A DNA stretch of 64,000 nucleotides, from positions 1-64,000 of the forward strand of contig SHUF01000007.1 of NCBI GenBank assembly GCA_009694745.1, in the 5' to 3' direction. The notes under the pieces are model-generated. The model was not told the origin of the DNA. It saw only the letters and a list, made by a program, of their open reading frames with translations, and ran no database searches. Below, piece after piece: positions 55,567-64,000 of this stretch. A program made the translations under genes and the position numbers. Source of the DNA: Acidobacteriota bacterium (GTDB lineage Bacteria; Acidobacteriota; Vicinamibacteria; Vicinamibacterales; SCN-69-37). Every line of letters begins with the position of its first letter. Within the stretch, counting starts at the first letter, position 1.

Positions 55567-55713
55567 TCAGGCCACCGCGTGCTCCAGCAGCATGATCCCC
55601 GACTTCGGGTAGTGCCGCTGGTCGTCGAGAATCAATCGCGTCCGTGAGGCGGGCGCTGGAACCAGGGGGATGCCCCCACCGAGCAGGATGGGCACCAGCG
55701 CCACTTCCACCCG
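55567..55713 (-). pseudogene. C-terminal fragment of a RibD/dihydrofolate-reductase-family gene
   Basis: The minus-strand frame encodes RVEVALVPILLGGGIPLVPA and RTRLILDDQRHYPKSGIMLL before TGA, the C-terminus of the RibD-C-terminal/DHFR-like reductase family. Upstream of R (at about 55713) the similarity stops where the oppositely oriented TetR fragment begins. No start codon belongs to this fragment. Confidence 0.75.
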
Positions 55714-56051
55714 CGCTGCTCGGCCTCGCCGACTGCATGTCTGTAATGGGCACCACACCGGACGAAGTGGCCCACTCGCTCGCGTTCCTGCAAATCGATC
55801 TCACCGACACGGACTTCCTCGTGCATGCGCGGTCCAGCGCGCTGGGCTTTCGGGCAGGTATCGCGTCACTGATTCGTGACGCGAAGGCAGCCGGCGAACT
55901 GGGACCGTGTGATACGAACCGGCTCGCACGCGCGGTACACGCCACTCTGAACGGCTCGATCCTCGACTGGACGATCCACCGCGACGGCGCCATGGCCGCC
56001 TGGATTCGGCGCGATCTGCGCACCGTGTTGGACCGATACCGATCCGGGTAG
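55714..56051 (+). pseudogene. C-terminal fragment of a TetR-family regulator
   Basis: The frame encodes LLGLADCMSVMGTTPDEVAH, SLAFLQIDLTDTDFLVHARS and VHATLNGSILDWTIHRDGAM, the ligand-binding C-terminal domain of a TetR-like regulator. The DNA-binding N-terminus is absent. It abuts the reductase fragment within a few bases of 55713. The pair looks like one deletion that removed the facing 5' ends of two divergent genes. The plus frame from 55644 is only chance-open antisense of the reductase fragment. Confidence 0.75.
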
Positions 56052-56054
56052 ACT
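56049..56054 (+). promoter_or_regulatory. -10-like TAGACT, 6 nt before VWFA start
   Basis: TAGACT then GGCGAC then GTG. It falls inside or just after the TetR relic's last codons (TAG at 56049-56051 is also the relic's stop). Confidence 0.42.
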
Positions 56055-56060
56055 GGCGAC

Positions 56061-58034
56061 GTGGGTGTTCGAACAATCGCGTGCCTGATGGCGCTGTGCG
56101 TGGCCACAACGCTCTCGGGCGCCCCGCAGCTGGGCCAGGCCCCACCCGAGCGGCAGCTGCCGGTCTTCAGGACCGACTCTCACTTCGTCCGTGTGGACGC
56201 CTACCCCACTGAGAAAGACGGCTCGATCACGCGCGGCCTTGCCGCTGAAGACTTCGAGATCACCGAAGACGGCAAACCGCAGCGGCTGGATTCAGCCGAG
56301 TACATCGAATACGAGCGTTGGTCGCCCGGGATCGACCCGCCTTCCGTTGAAACCCAGCGTGAGTCGTACCGGCTCGCCGCCGATCCCCGGTACCGGGTCG
56401 TCGTCGTCTACGTGAACCGCCTGAGCCGTTCAAGCGCGCGACACATCCAGCAGCCGCTGGTGGACATGTTGACCCGGGAAGTGGGCCCCCGCGATTTGTA
56501 CGGCCTGCTGATGCCCAACCACGAGGCCAGCGATCTGGTCCTGGGCAAGTTCACGCCGGCCGAACAGGCGCGCCTCAGCCGATTCCTGTCCATCGTCGAT
56601 CACAGCAGCCCGTTTGAAATGGACCCGATCGAGCAGAGGCTCTTTTCGTGTTTCGGCATGGGCAGCGTCCAGCGATGGCGGCTCGACAATCTCTATCGCG
56701 ACCTCGAGGGCATCATCGCCATCCTCGGCACGTTGCGCGACGAACGCAAGAGCCTGGTGTTTGTCTCCGACTCCATGCCGGGCGTCGGCGGCCAACGCGG
56801 AGGTGGTGGCGGTAGTTCTTCAGGCTCGTCGATGCCCCAGGGCCAGCCGCCGATTTCGCGGCCCATGCCTGGCGCCACGGGGCTCTCGCTCGGTACCTAC
56901 AATCCGACGCAAGGCGTGGACACATGCGCGCTGCTGGCGCGCGACATGCCGTTCCAGAGTCCCGATCGTTACGACGATCTGATCCGCCTCGCCCGCCGCA
57001 TGAACGTGGCCATCCATCCCGTCAGCCCTATGGGAGTCACCGCCTCATCCAGCATCTTCAGCGGGTCGGCGCTGCGGCGCCTCGCTGACGAGACGGGTGG
57101 CATCGCGGTGGTCAACGTCAACGATATCGATGCAGGCCTGAAGAAGATCGTGAACGACATGCCGGCGTACTACTTGCTCGGCTATCACACCAGCAACACG
57201 AAATGGGATGGACGACGCCGCGAGATCAAGGTGCGCCTGAAATCAACCGGCAAGACGGTTCGCGCGCGCCGCGAGTATCTGGCCCCGAGCGCAGCCGACA
57301 TGGCGGCCATCCGCGCAGCCGCGGACGCGCCGCCAAGGCCGGCGGGCCCGACGCCCATCGAGCGCGCGCTGGGAGTGCTGGCGCGCCTGCGCGGCGATGC
57401 GGAGGTGCATCTGCAGGGTGCCGTTCGGGAGGGCGCGCTGGCGGTTGCGGTGGAAGTGCCGAGCGGGACGGCAACCTCGGGAGGATGGTACGAAGGCGCG
57501 GACGTGGAGGTGTTTGCGACGAGCGCCAGCAGCCCCATGACCGCCACCACGAAGATGCGGACTGGTGCGCGCGGTGCGGAAGTACGTCTACCCCTTGCTG
57601 CGGGTGATGCCGGGCCCTGGCAGGTGCGCGTGCTCATCAAGCGCGGCGACGACACCCTGGAAGATCGCGCTCGAGTCGTTCTCGACTCTACGGCGGCGTT
57701 TGGTGAGCCGTTGTTGTATCGTGCGGCGTCACCACCGGCGGCGCCGTACGTGCCCGTGGCCGATCGGCAGTTTCAGCGAAACGAACGGATGCGCGTGGAG
57801 TGGCTTGTGTCTTCACCCACGCCGATCAGACTCAAGGCGCGGCTGCTGCAGACCACCGGGAATCCGCTCACCTACGCCCCACCTGTCGTCTCTGAAGAAC
57901 GCGGGGGAGCGACCCTGGCGCGTGTAGACATGACCATGACGTCGATTGCGGCCGGCGACTACATCATCGAGCTGACGGCCGAGTCGAACGGCCAGGAACA
58001 GACGACGCTTTTGGCGATACGCGTTTTGCGGTAA
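56061..58034 (+). CDS. Acidobacterial VWFA-related domain protein
   Basis: A 657-residue exported protein (GTG 56061; signal peptide VRTIACLMALCVATTLSG). LAAEDFEITEDGKPQRLDSA is the typical beginning of the VWFA-related domain; YRVVVVYVNRLSRSSARHIQ, LVFVSDSMPG and DMPAYYLLGYHTSNTKWDG are further marks. A Gly/Ser/Gln-rich loop lies at about residues 235-270. The domain's metal-binding MIDAS motif is incomplete (serine run not seen). Function is unknown. TAGACT at 56049-56054 is 6 nt before the GTG. Its 3' end overlaps the serine hydrolase gene by 71 bases tail-to-tail. Confidence 0.85.
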   Translation: MGVRTIACLMALCVATTLSGAPQLGQAPPERQLPVFRTDSHFVRVDAYPTEKDGSITRGLAAEDFEITEDGKPQRLDSAEYIEYERWSPGIDPPSVETQRESYRLAADPRYRVVVVYVNRLSRSSARHIQQPLVDMLTREVGPRDLYGLLMPNHEASDLVLGKFTPAEQARLSRFLSIVDHSSPFEMDPIEQRLFSCFGMGSVQRWRLDNLYRDLEGIIAILGTLRDERKSLVFVSDSMPGVGGQRGGGGGSSSGSSMPQGQPPISRPMPGATGLSLGTYNPTQGVDTCALLARDMPFQSPDRYDDLIRLARRMNVAIHPVSPMGVTASSSIFSGSALRRLADETGGIAVVNVNDIDAGLKKIVNDMPAYYLLGYHTSNTKWDGRRREIKVRLKSTGKTVRARREYLAPSAADMAAIRAAADAPPRPAGPTPIERALGVLARLRGDAEVHLQGAVREGALAVAVEVPSGTATSGGWYEGADVEVFATSASSPMTATTKMRTGARGAEVRLPLAAGDAGPWQVRVLIKRGDDTLEDRARVVLDSTAAFGEPLLYRAASPPAAPYVPVADRQFQRNERMRVEWLVSSPTPIRLKARLLQTTGNPLTYAPPVVSEERGGATLARVDMTMTSIAAGDYIIELTAESNGQEQTTLLAIRVLR

Positions 58035-59802
58035 CGCCTGCCACCACCAGCGTGCCGCCTTCGCCGAACCGGACGCGCGTGAGCTGAGGCTGGCGATAGC
58101 TGTAGAACACCCATTCCGCAGCGGACTCGGCGGTCAGGGCCACGGGCGCAGTGGGCACTGCGCGGAATCCCGCAAGCCGGCGCGGCCCCCAGATGTACTG
58201 CAGCACCGGGCCGCCACGTTCGAAGCGCAGCCGGATGGTCACGGCCGGGTCGCCCTGCACGATGGCGGTACCCAGCAACTCCACTCGCTGATATTCGCCA
58301 AACTGGGTACGCCATTCACGCCAGAATCGCGACTGGTTGGCTTCAACCGTGGTGAAGGGCCGGCCATCTTCGAACTTGAAGGCTTCGTAGATAGGCCGGA
58401 AGTCGCCCTTGGCTGCCGCTTCGATAAGCGGCAGCGTGCGTTTCTCGAAGTCGGCGAACCTGCCGCCCGCGGGTGTGAGCGCTCCAACGGCGCCGAACAG
58501 CGCGGGGTCGTCGGCTTCAACGTCGAGCGCGGTCTCGGTGGCGCGCACCACGAATCGTGCGCCGGCCTCGGTCGTGTACGTGCCGGCGAGTGCGGCGCGT
58601 TGCGCCTTTGGCACCTCGACGGCCGCCGGCGGCATCACCACGGGAGCATCGTTGAAGTAGAGCGCCTCGAGTTGACGTGGTGCGAGTTGGGTCGCTGGGA
58701 TCACCGGCTGATTCGACATCGCAATGATCACCACGCCCTCGTCCACATAGCGGCGAAAATCGGTAAAGAAAAATCCGTTGCCACCGTTGTGGGTGATGAC
58801 GGTGCCACCTCGCCGTGACGTCTGCACGCCCCAGCCGTACGCGTACCGCTCGCCGCCTCCTGCCGGCGTATGGCCCGTCAGGTATTTGGTGCGAGCGTCA
58901 GCCGAGAGGACCTTCGAAGACTCCAGTGCGAGGTGCCAGCGATACAAGTCGTCGAGGGTCGCATGGATGCCGCCATTGGCGCGCAGATACCAGCCGGGGC
59001 CATCGGGCAGCCAGCCATTCTTGTAGGTGCGACCCCACGCCTGACCGTCGGCTCGGTAGCCCATGGGAAGCCGCGTGAGCGGCCACGCCGGTGCCTGGTA
59101 ACCCGTGTCGGCCATGTCGGCCGGCAGGAACAGGTGCTCGCGCAGAAATGCTTCGTAGCCTTGGCCCGACACACGTTCAACAATCGCACCGGCCAGTGCG
59201 AAGCCTTCGTTGGAGTACTCGAAACGTTCGCCGGGCTTGGCGACGAGCGGCGACGCGAGCACCCGCGCGACAAGTGCATCACGTTCGATCGGTTCTTCGT
59301 CCATGCCTCCGAGATCACCAGAGAACCCGGCGGTGTGCGTCAGCAGGTGATGAATGGTGATGCCGGCTTTGTCTTCGGGCACGCCGGGCAGGTACTTCGA
59401 GATCGGGTCGGCTGTGTTCAGCTTGCCGGCCATTTCGAGTTTCATGATGGCCGCGCCCGTGAACTGCTTGGTCACCGACCCGATGCACGAGACCATGTCC
59501 ACGGTATACGGCAACCCTGTTTCGCGATTGGCCAGGCCGTACGCCTTCTTCAGCACGACCTTGCCTTCGGTAGCCCAGTTGCCACCCCTGGGAACCGAGG
59601 CGATCAGCACGGCGCCAGAGAAGCCATGCGGCACAAGGCGCGTCAGGTAGTCGTCCACGCGCACGGCCTCAGCGCCTTGCCGGACTTCGCCCGTTCTCAA
59701 CGCCGACAGTTGCCCCTGCGCCTGCGTCTGGACGGCCGCCGCCGCGAGCCCCGCTGCCACCACCGCCGCTCCCGCAATCGTCGTAATCCTCACCATGGCC
59801 AT
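57964..59802 (-). CDS. Exported serine hydrolase (beta-lactamase class C-like)
   Basis: A 612-residue protein: signal peptide (residues 4-27), then the AmpC-like domain with S109-V-T-K112 (CIGSVTKQF), the Tyr of FEYSNEGFALAG near residue 197 and HNGGNGFF in the KTG-box position. A C-terminal NTF2-like or lipocalin-like region (residues ~440-600) is common in this family. Possible peptidase or esterase rather than drug resistance. ATG 59802 or 59796. Its last 24 codons (about 71 bases) overlap the end of the VWFA gene on the other strand. Confidence 0.87.
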   Translation of the reverse strand: MAMVRITTIAGAAVVAAGLAAAAVQTQAQGQLSALRTGEVRQGAEAVRVDDYLTRLVPHGFSGAVLIASVPRGGNWATEGKVVLKKAYGLANRETGLPYTVDMVSCIGSVTKQFTGAAIMKLEMAGKLNTADPISKYLPGVPEDKAGITIHHLLTHTAGFSGDLGGMDEEPIERDALVARVLASPLVAKPGERFEYSNEGFALAGAIVERVSGQGYEAFLREHLFLPADMADTGYQAPAWPLTRLPMGYRADGQAWGRTYKNGWLPDGPGWYLRANGGIHATLDDLYRWHLALESSKVLSADARTKYLTGHTPAGGGERYAYGWGVQTSRRGGTVITHNGGNGFFFTDFRRYVDEGVVIIAMSNQPVIPATQLAPRQLEALYFNDAPVVMPPAAVEVPKAQRAALAGTYTTEAGARFVVRATETALDVEADDPALFGAVGALTPAGGRFADFEKRTLPLIEAAAKGDFRPIYEAFKFEDGRPFTTVEANQSRFWREWRTQFGEYQRVELLGTAIVQGDPAVTIRLRFERGGPVLQYIWGPRRLAGFRAVPTAPVALTAESAAEWVFYSYRQPQLTRVRFGEGGTLVVAGVTAKRVSPKASSVPGRSTRPSAR

Positions 59803-59817
59803 CTTGTACTCCCTTCA

Positions 59818-60072
59818 TGGTATTCTGCCCAGCGCAGCACGATTGAGTTGCTGAGGTATCTCTCGATGATGAGACCAACCATGGTCGACGTCGTCAAGGC
59901 CGGCACATTCGACCCGGCCGCGTGGACAACCGCTGAAGAGGCGGCCAACACGCGAGACTTCGACCAGGCGCTCGCCGCGATTGCGTCGCAGTCCGACGCC
60001 TATGCCGCGATGCTGGCCGGCATGTCCGACGCCGACCTTCGGTCCGAGATCTGGGGCGGCATGGACTCATGA
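59818..60072 (+). pseudogene. Internal fragment of a DinB-like gene
   Basis: The frame reads ELLRYLSMMRPTMVDVVKAG and AWTTAEEAANTRDFDQALAA and ends DADLRSEIWGGMDS, matching the middle of a DinB-superfamily metal-binding helical protein. The first ~40 and last ~60 residues of such proteins are absent; the end is the Nudix gene's start (ATGA overlap at 60069). ATG 59866 could start translation, but the product would lack the metal-binding histidines. Confidence 0.6.
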
Positions 60073-60950
60073 CGTCACGGCCGGGCCCTCCCGGCAGCCT
60101 GCTGAACCTCGACGCCTCTCGTCCGCCTGTCGAACCGCTGGACGCCGCGACGCTCGTGCTGCTTCGCGATGGCAGTGACGGTATCGAGGTCTTCTGCGTC
60201 GAGCGCAATCGCAAGAGCCGCTTCATGAGCGGAGCCCTCGTGTTCCCGGGTGGAAGGGTGGAGCCGGGTGACCGTGACCCTGCGTGGGATCCATTGCTGC
60301 TGGCTCCCCATGCGCGAACCGTTGCCATCAGTGGATCGACGGGCCCGCGGCGGGACCTGGCGCTTGCCGCCTGTCGTGAGTCTCTCGAGGAGGCGGCGAT
60401 TCTTCCCGTCACGGGCGTGCTCACCCATAACGAGGCGCTCGAGTTGCGGGCCGCGCTCGCGTCAGGCGTCGATGCGCTGCGCGCTGCGTTGACAACGCGC
60501 GGGCTTTCGGTCGACCTCGGCTCGCTGGTGCCCTTCGCACGTTGGGTCACTCCGGCCGCTGAGGCGCGGCGGTTCGACACGCGGTTTTTTATGATGCGCA
60601 CGCCCTTGGGGCAGGACGGCGCGCACGACGAGTACGAAACGATGTCCAGTTTCTGGGCTACACCTCGCGAGGTGCTTGCTCGTTGGGAAGCACGGGCCGT
60701 GCAGTTGGCGCCGCCGACGCATCACACCCTGCTTCGGCTCTCGAGGAGCGGCACAGTTGATGAGGCCCTCGCCCTTGCGCAGACCGCCCCGCTGGACCCC
60801 GTCTGCCCGGCGCTCGTGAACTACGACGGCACGATCGCTTTGACGCTGCCTGGCGATCCCGATCATCCTCAGGCTGTGCGGGTCATCGAAAGCCACACTC
60901 GGTACGTCCTGCGCGACGAACAATGGCGTCCGGAAGAGCCGCGGCCTTGA
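60069..60950 (+). CDS. NUDIX hydrolase, NUDT19-like
   Basis: A 293-residue protein. LVFPGGRVEPGDRDP begins the Nudix region and ALAACRESLEEAAILP its catalytic helix (REx2EE), with a long insert between them, as in NUDT19-type coenzyme-A-ester diphosphatases. Also FARWVTPAAEARRFDTRFFM near residue 165, a feature of that group. Cytosolic. Overlaps the DinB relic. Substrate not determinable here. Confidence 0.83.
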   Translation: MTSRPGPPGSLLNLDASRPPVEPLDAATLVLLRDGSDGIEVFCVERNRKSRFMSGALVFPGGRVEPGDRDPAWDPLLLAPHARTVAISGSTGPRRDLALAACRESLEEAAILPVTGVLTHNEALELRAALASGVDALRAALTTRGLSVDLGSLVPFARWVTPAAEARRFDTRFFMMRTPLGQDGAHDEYETMSSFWATPREVLARWEARAVQLAPPTHHTLLRLSRSGTVDEALALAQTAPLDPVCPALVNYDGTIALTLPGDPDHPQAVRVIESHTRYVLRDEQWRPEEPRP

Positions 60951-62213
60951 CTACTTTTCTTTGAGCAACTTCTCGATCAGCTTCGACAACATCTCCTCAT
61001 TCACGTCGTCGTAGCCGACCATGATCAGGCGGATGCGGCCCTGCTTGTCAATGATGTGAATCTGCGGGATGCCGCCAACTTCGTAGGCCTTGTCGTTCGG
61101 ATTCTCGAAGTGGGTGTAGTTGCCGTCGGCGCCGCGCACCGGAGGCTTGCGCTGATCTTCTACCGCCACGGGCACATTGAGCCCTTCGTGGGCCCAGTAC
61201 TCACGGTCGCGTTCGAACTCCACGTCGGCGGTCAACGGGCGCTCGGCGCCGAAGTATCCATATAGCTCGGTGGCGAGGACGACGCGGAAGCCGCGCGACC
61301 CGTACTTCGCCAGCAACCGCTTCACGCCTGGATAACTTTCCTTGCACGGCCCGCACCAGTGGGCCGTGAACTCCAGCAGCGTCACGGCGCCCGGCATGGC
61401 GATGGTCGTATCGGGGAGCGCGTTAAGCCAGCGCGGCGCCCCGATGGGCGCGGCAAGCGTGCCGACCAGCGCGTAACGCGCCATCACCGGCGCAAGCATG
61501 AGGTCCACGTTCCTGATGTCGCTCCAGTTCGTCTTGGCGGCGGTCAGCAGTTGCTGCGCGCGGGCGTTGTCACCACGGCCCGATACGGCCTCGGCCATAT
61601 TGATGTGTGCGATGACGATGGTGCTGCCGTACTGCGTGCGCTGCGCTGGCGTGAAGGCCTTCCCGCGTTCGATCAACCAAGTGGAATGTTTGATGATGCC
61701 GTCGTCAATATCGTCGCCCCGGTAGAAGCCGTTCAGGCGCGAATGGGCGCTGAGTTGCGCGTCGAGATGGTCACCCTTCAGTCGATCGAGCTCATCCACG
61801 TAGCGTTCGAGCCTGGCGTTTCGCTCGGGGGATTTGGGCTCGAGCAACCCCGTCAAGACCGCTTGCGACAACACGTCGGCGCGCACATTCACGGGAAGGG
61901 TCTTCGACCCGAGGGCACGGTTCAGCGCGGCCTCGGCCAGGGCGGGCTGCGCCGCCTCGCCGTAGAGCGCAATCAACTGCGCCAGGTCAGCTTCAACAAT
62001 GGTGGCGGCATTGAACTGGGCGGCACACTTCTGTGCCAGTGCGATTTTGTCGGCCTCGATCTTGCGGATCGCATCGCCGGTAATTTGCTTGAGGGCCCGT
62101 TGCTCGCTTTGCACAAAGTCGCGCGCCGCCTTCACGCAGGCCGCCGGGGTGGTGGGCTGGGGCGCCGGCGACTGGGCAAGACCAACAAGAAGCAGAAGAG
62201 GCAGGAAGTTCAT
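60951..62213 (-). CDS. TlpA-like thioredoxin-domain protein with long N-terminal helical region
   Basis: A 420-residue exported protein (signal peptide to ~residue 19). Residues ~20-260 are helical, TPR-like (LAQLIALYGEAAQPALAEAA, DVLSQAVLTGLLEPKSPERN). The C-terminal thioredoxin domain has the WCGPC motif (HWCGPCKESYPGVKR near residue 292) and the cis-Pro region GGIPQIHIID. Probably a periplasmic disulfide reductase fed by the DsbD encoded 7 bases upstream in the same operon. Confidence 0.88.
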   Translation of the reverse strand: MNFLPLLLLVGLAQSPAPQPTTPAACVKAARDFVQSEQRALKQITGDAIRKIEADKIALAQKCAAQFNAATIVEADLAQLIALYGEAAQPALAEAALNRALGSKTLPVNVRADVLSQAVLTGLLEPKSPERNARLERYVDELDRLKGDHLDAQLSAHSRLNGFYRGDDIDDGIIKHSTWLIERGKAFTPAQRTQYGSTIVIAHINMAEAVSGRGDNARAQQLLTAAKTNWSDIRNVDLMLAPVMARYALVGTLAAPIGAPRWLNALPDTTIAMPGAVTLLEFTAHWCGPCKESYPGVKRLLAKYGSRGFRVVLATELYGYFGAERPLTADVEFERDREYWAHEGLNVPVAVEDQRKPPVRGADGNYTHFENPNDKAYEVGGIPQIHIIDKQGRIRLIMVGYDDVNEEMLSKLIEKLLKEK

Positions 62214-62220
62214 AGGTGTC

Positions 62221-64000
62221 TCACAGTCCGCGTTGGAGGAACGAAATAAAGAAAGACGCGTCGCGGGTCAACCCGCCAAACGCCACCACCGGCACGCCGC
62301 GCGGATCCAACACGGCATAGTATGGCAGCGCCACGGTGCCAAAGGTATCCCGCTGGAGGTTCTGAAAACGGAGGTACTGCTCACCTCGCCCATCGGTATA
62401 CAGACGCAGGCGCACGTATCGTGACAACTCGCGCGAGACCTCGGGTTTGGTGAACATGTTGGCCTCCATCCACCGGCAATTCGTGCAGGTGTAGCCGGTG
62501 AAGTCCACCAGGATGGGCCGGTCCTCTTTCGCGGCCTGCGCCAGTGCGCCCTCGTAGTCGTTGACGATCCATGCCAACTCCCCGCCCTCTCCACCACCCA
62601 GTTCTCCGGGCGGCAGGAACGATTCGAGCTCCCCAAGACGCTGACCAGCGAGGCCGGTGCCCAGCCATCCCGTCAACACCACGGCGGACACAACGACCGC
62701 CCAGCGCGGAAGTCCGGGTCGCGAGAGTCGCGGCGCATGACCGAGTCGCATCCCACCGGCCAGATACACAACCAGCGCGACACCGATGACGAGCCACAGC
62801 GCAATCACGACGTCGCGCGTGAAGATGCCCCAGCCCCACACCAGGTCCACGTTCGAGAGAAACTTGAGCGCGGCCGCCAGCTCCAGCAACCCCATCGTCG
62901 CCTTGACCGAAAGCAGCCACGCCCCGGAACGTGGCAACGACGCCAGCGCCTGGGGCGCCCACGCCAGCAACACAAACGGCGCCGCAAACACACTCGAGAA
63001 CACGAGCAGGCCGGCGAGGGGCCATTGCCAGTCACCTTGCGCGGCCACCACCAGCAGCGTGCCCAGGAATGGCGCAGTGCAAGTGAACGAGGTCAGCGTG
63101 AATGCCAACCCCATCAGCAACGTGCCCACATATCGGCCGCGCCCGGAATCCACTGAGGCCGCGCGCGTCAGGAACTTCGACGGTAGGGCCAGCTCGAACG
63201 CGCCGAAGAGGTTCAGCGCAAACGCCACGAAGAGTGCGGCGATACCCAGGTTCAGCCACGGGTTTGCGGCGAACTGATTCAGCCCCGACGCGCCGAAGCC
63301 CACGGCAAGCACCACCCCGACAGCCGTGAACGTCAAGACGATGCCGATGCCGTAGACGAGCGCCTGGGTCACTGCGCGTCGCCGATCTTTTTCGGCGCGT
63401 CCCGTGAAATAGGACACGGTGATGGGCACCATCGGAAAGACGCAGGGCGTGAGCAACGACAACGCACCCATCAGTGCGGCCAGCCCGAGATACGCGCCGA
63501 GCGTGCTGGCGGTGCTGGAAGCGGCCATGTCTTCGACGAAAGCCTTCGGCGCACCGGTGGCCGCCGCACGGGGCCGTTCGACGGCCGTGGCATCGGCGCC
63601 CGTGCCCGGCACCATGAGGATCAAGCTCACGCGTTCAGTGGCCGGTGGCAAGCAGAAGCGGTCGGTGCACGTCTGAAATGTGATGTCGAGGTCCAGCGTC
63701 ACCCGTCCAGCCGCGCCGGTGGGCACCGTCAGCGGCACATAAAACGTGGCTTCTTCTGCGTGGTACTGAGTGTCGATGTTGAAGTTCGCGTCGGGCGCGG
63801 TGATGGGAAGCGGCGCGATGATGCTACCGGCGATCTTGAACGGCGACTCGGGCGACACGGTGATCACGAGCGCCTGCGGCCCACCGCCTTCCTGGGTCAG
63901 CGCATAGAGATGCCACCCCGGATCGATCTTCGCGTCAATGACGGCCTCAAAATCCACACCTGCCTTGACGATCGTCGCCGGCTCGACGCGGGCAGACCAT
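62221..64000 (-). CDS. dsbD: Protein-disulfide reductase DsbD (starts beyond the window)
   Basis: At least 593 residues; the frame is open to the window end, reading WSARVEPATIVKAGVDFEAV before DAKIDPGWHLYALT. Parts in order: N-terminal DsbD-alpha domain with FQTCTDRFCLPP cysteines; central eight-helix CcdA-like region with SLLTPCVFPMVPI and FTLTSFTCTAP cysteines; C-terminal thioredoxin domain VDFTGYTCTNCRWMEANMFT. Passes electrons from cytosolic thioredoxin to periplasmic proteins such as the TlpA-like neighbour. Confidence 0.95.
   Translation of the reverse strand, partial: WSARVEPATIVKAGVDFEAVIDAKIDPGWHLYALTQEGGGPQALVITVSPESPFKIAGSIIAPLPITAPDANFNIDTQYHAEEATFYVPLTVPTGAAGRVTLDLDITFQTCTDRFCLPPATERVSLILMVPGTGADATAVERPRAAATGAPKAFVEDMAASSTASTLGAYLGLAALMGALSLLTPCVFPMVPITVSYFTGRAEKDRRRAVTQALVYGIGIVLTFTAVGVVLAVGFGASGLNQFAANPWLNLGIAALFVAFALNLFGAFELALPSKFLTRAASVDSGRGRYVGTLLMGLAFTLTSFTCTAPFLGTLLVVAAQGDWQWPLAGLLVFSSVFAAPFVLLAWAPQALASLPRSGAWLLSVKATMGLLELAAALKFLSNVDLVWGWGIFTRDVVIALWLVIGVALVVYLAGGMRLGHAPRLSRPGLPRWAVVVSAVVLTGWLGTGLAGQRLGELESFLPPGELGGGEGGELAWIVNDYEGALAQAAKEDRPILVDFTGYTCTNCRWMEANMFTKPEVSRELSRYVRLRLYTDGRGEQYLRFQNLQRDTFGTVALPYYAVLDPRGVPVVAFGGLTRDASFFISFLQRGL

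Noticed and set aside
55644-55713. N-terminal part of a 135-residue plus-strand protein
   Set aside because: These codons are the antisense of the reductase fragment; real TetR similarity begins only at about 55714.
57964-59802. Serine hydrolase as an antibiotic-resistance beta-lactamase
   Set aside because: Length, C-terminal extra domain and context fit the broad serine hydrolase/esterase group; nothing supports drug resistance.
58870-60072. Long plus-strand open frame opposite the serine hydrolase
   Set aside because: Antisense of a clear serine hydrolase; only its last part (after ~59818) resembles a protein family (DinB). High GC keeps antisense frames open.

Overview
The window is GC-rich bacterial chromosome, gene-dense, with no tRNA, rRNA, integrase, transposase or CRISPR array that I can see. 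The gene content points to an Acidobacteriota member, probably of the Vicinamibacteria type: a DUF1800/DUF1501 pair, an acidobacterial VWFA-related protein, carboxypeptidase-regulatory-like TonB receptor, PQQ-type sugar dehydrogenase, many secreted peptidases (M14, M20, two S9, S45, gamma-glutamyltransferase) and several families of short hairpin repeats between genes. The taxonomic call is inference from gene types, not from a marker-gene comparison.

Layout. 1-2.7 kb: end of a DUF1800 gene, DUF1501 gene, exported methyltransferase. 2.7-4.3 kb: a DSD1-type PLP enzyme followed by a lone microcompartment shell gene, with a perfect 51-bp palindrome at the divergent promoters. 4.4-9.2 kb (minus): M14 peptidase, then sugar dehydrogenase / pterin dehydratase / MerR operon. 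9.2-15.1 kb: DUF3052, a SnoaL gene broken by two amber codons, thiO, a glycine-zipper protein, a phosphatase-like protein and a group II decarboxylase. 15.3-22.1 kb (minus): lipoprotein relic, sixA, glutathione peroxidase, M20 peptidase, TonB receptor, ydbT and ydbS. 22.1-26.9 kb: 5'-truncated dihydroorotate dehydrogenase-like relic and a very large secreted protein with an in-frame amber codon. 26.9-35.5 kb: arginine biosynthesis, argR-argG-argH leftward and argC-B-D-A-J-F rightward from a shared promoter region, with overlapping stop/start codons. 35.5-43 kb: membrane protein, chimeric amidohydrolase, ABC-F ATPase, RRM protein, sulfatase and two tandem PIN-domain toxin-antitoxin modules. 43-53.7 kb (minus): operon of S9 peptidase, HEAT/cyclophilin protein, penicillin acylase-like protein and DUF4126, then a second S9 peptidase. 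53.8-64 kb: gamma-glutamyltransferase, a TetR/reductase deletion scar, VWFA protein, serine hydrolase, DinB relic, Nudix hydrolase, TlpA-like thioredoxin protein and DsbD (cut by the window end).

Three themes link the regions. (1) Peptide and amino-acid use: secreted peptidases and transport on one side, a complete acetylated arginine route on the other. (2) Gene decay: seven or more relics or interrupted genes, two of them exact junctions between oppositely oriented fragments. (3) Small-scale DNA architecture: at least four families of intergenic inverted repeats, some supplying the stop codons of the genes they abut, and a recurrent TANNNT box exactly 6 nt before the start codon of operon-leading genes, which suggests frequent leaderless transcription.
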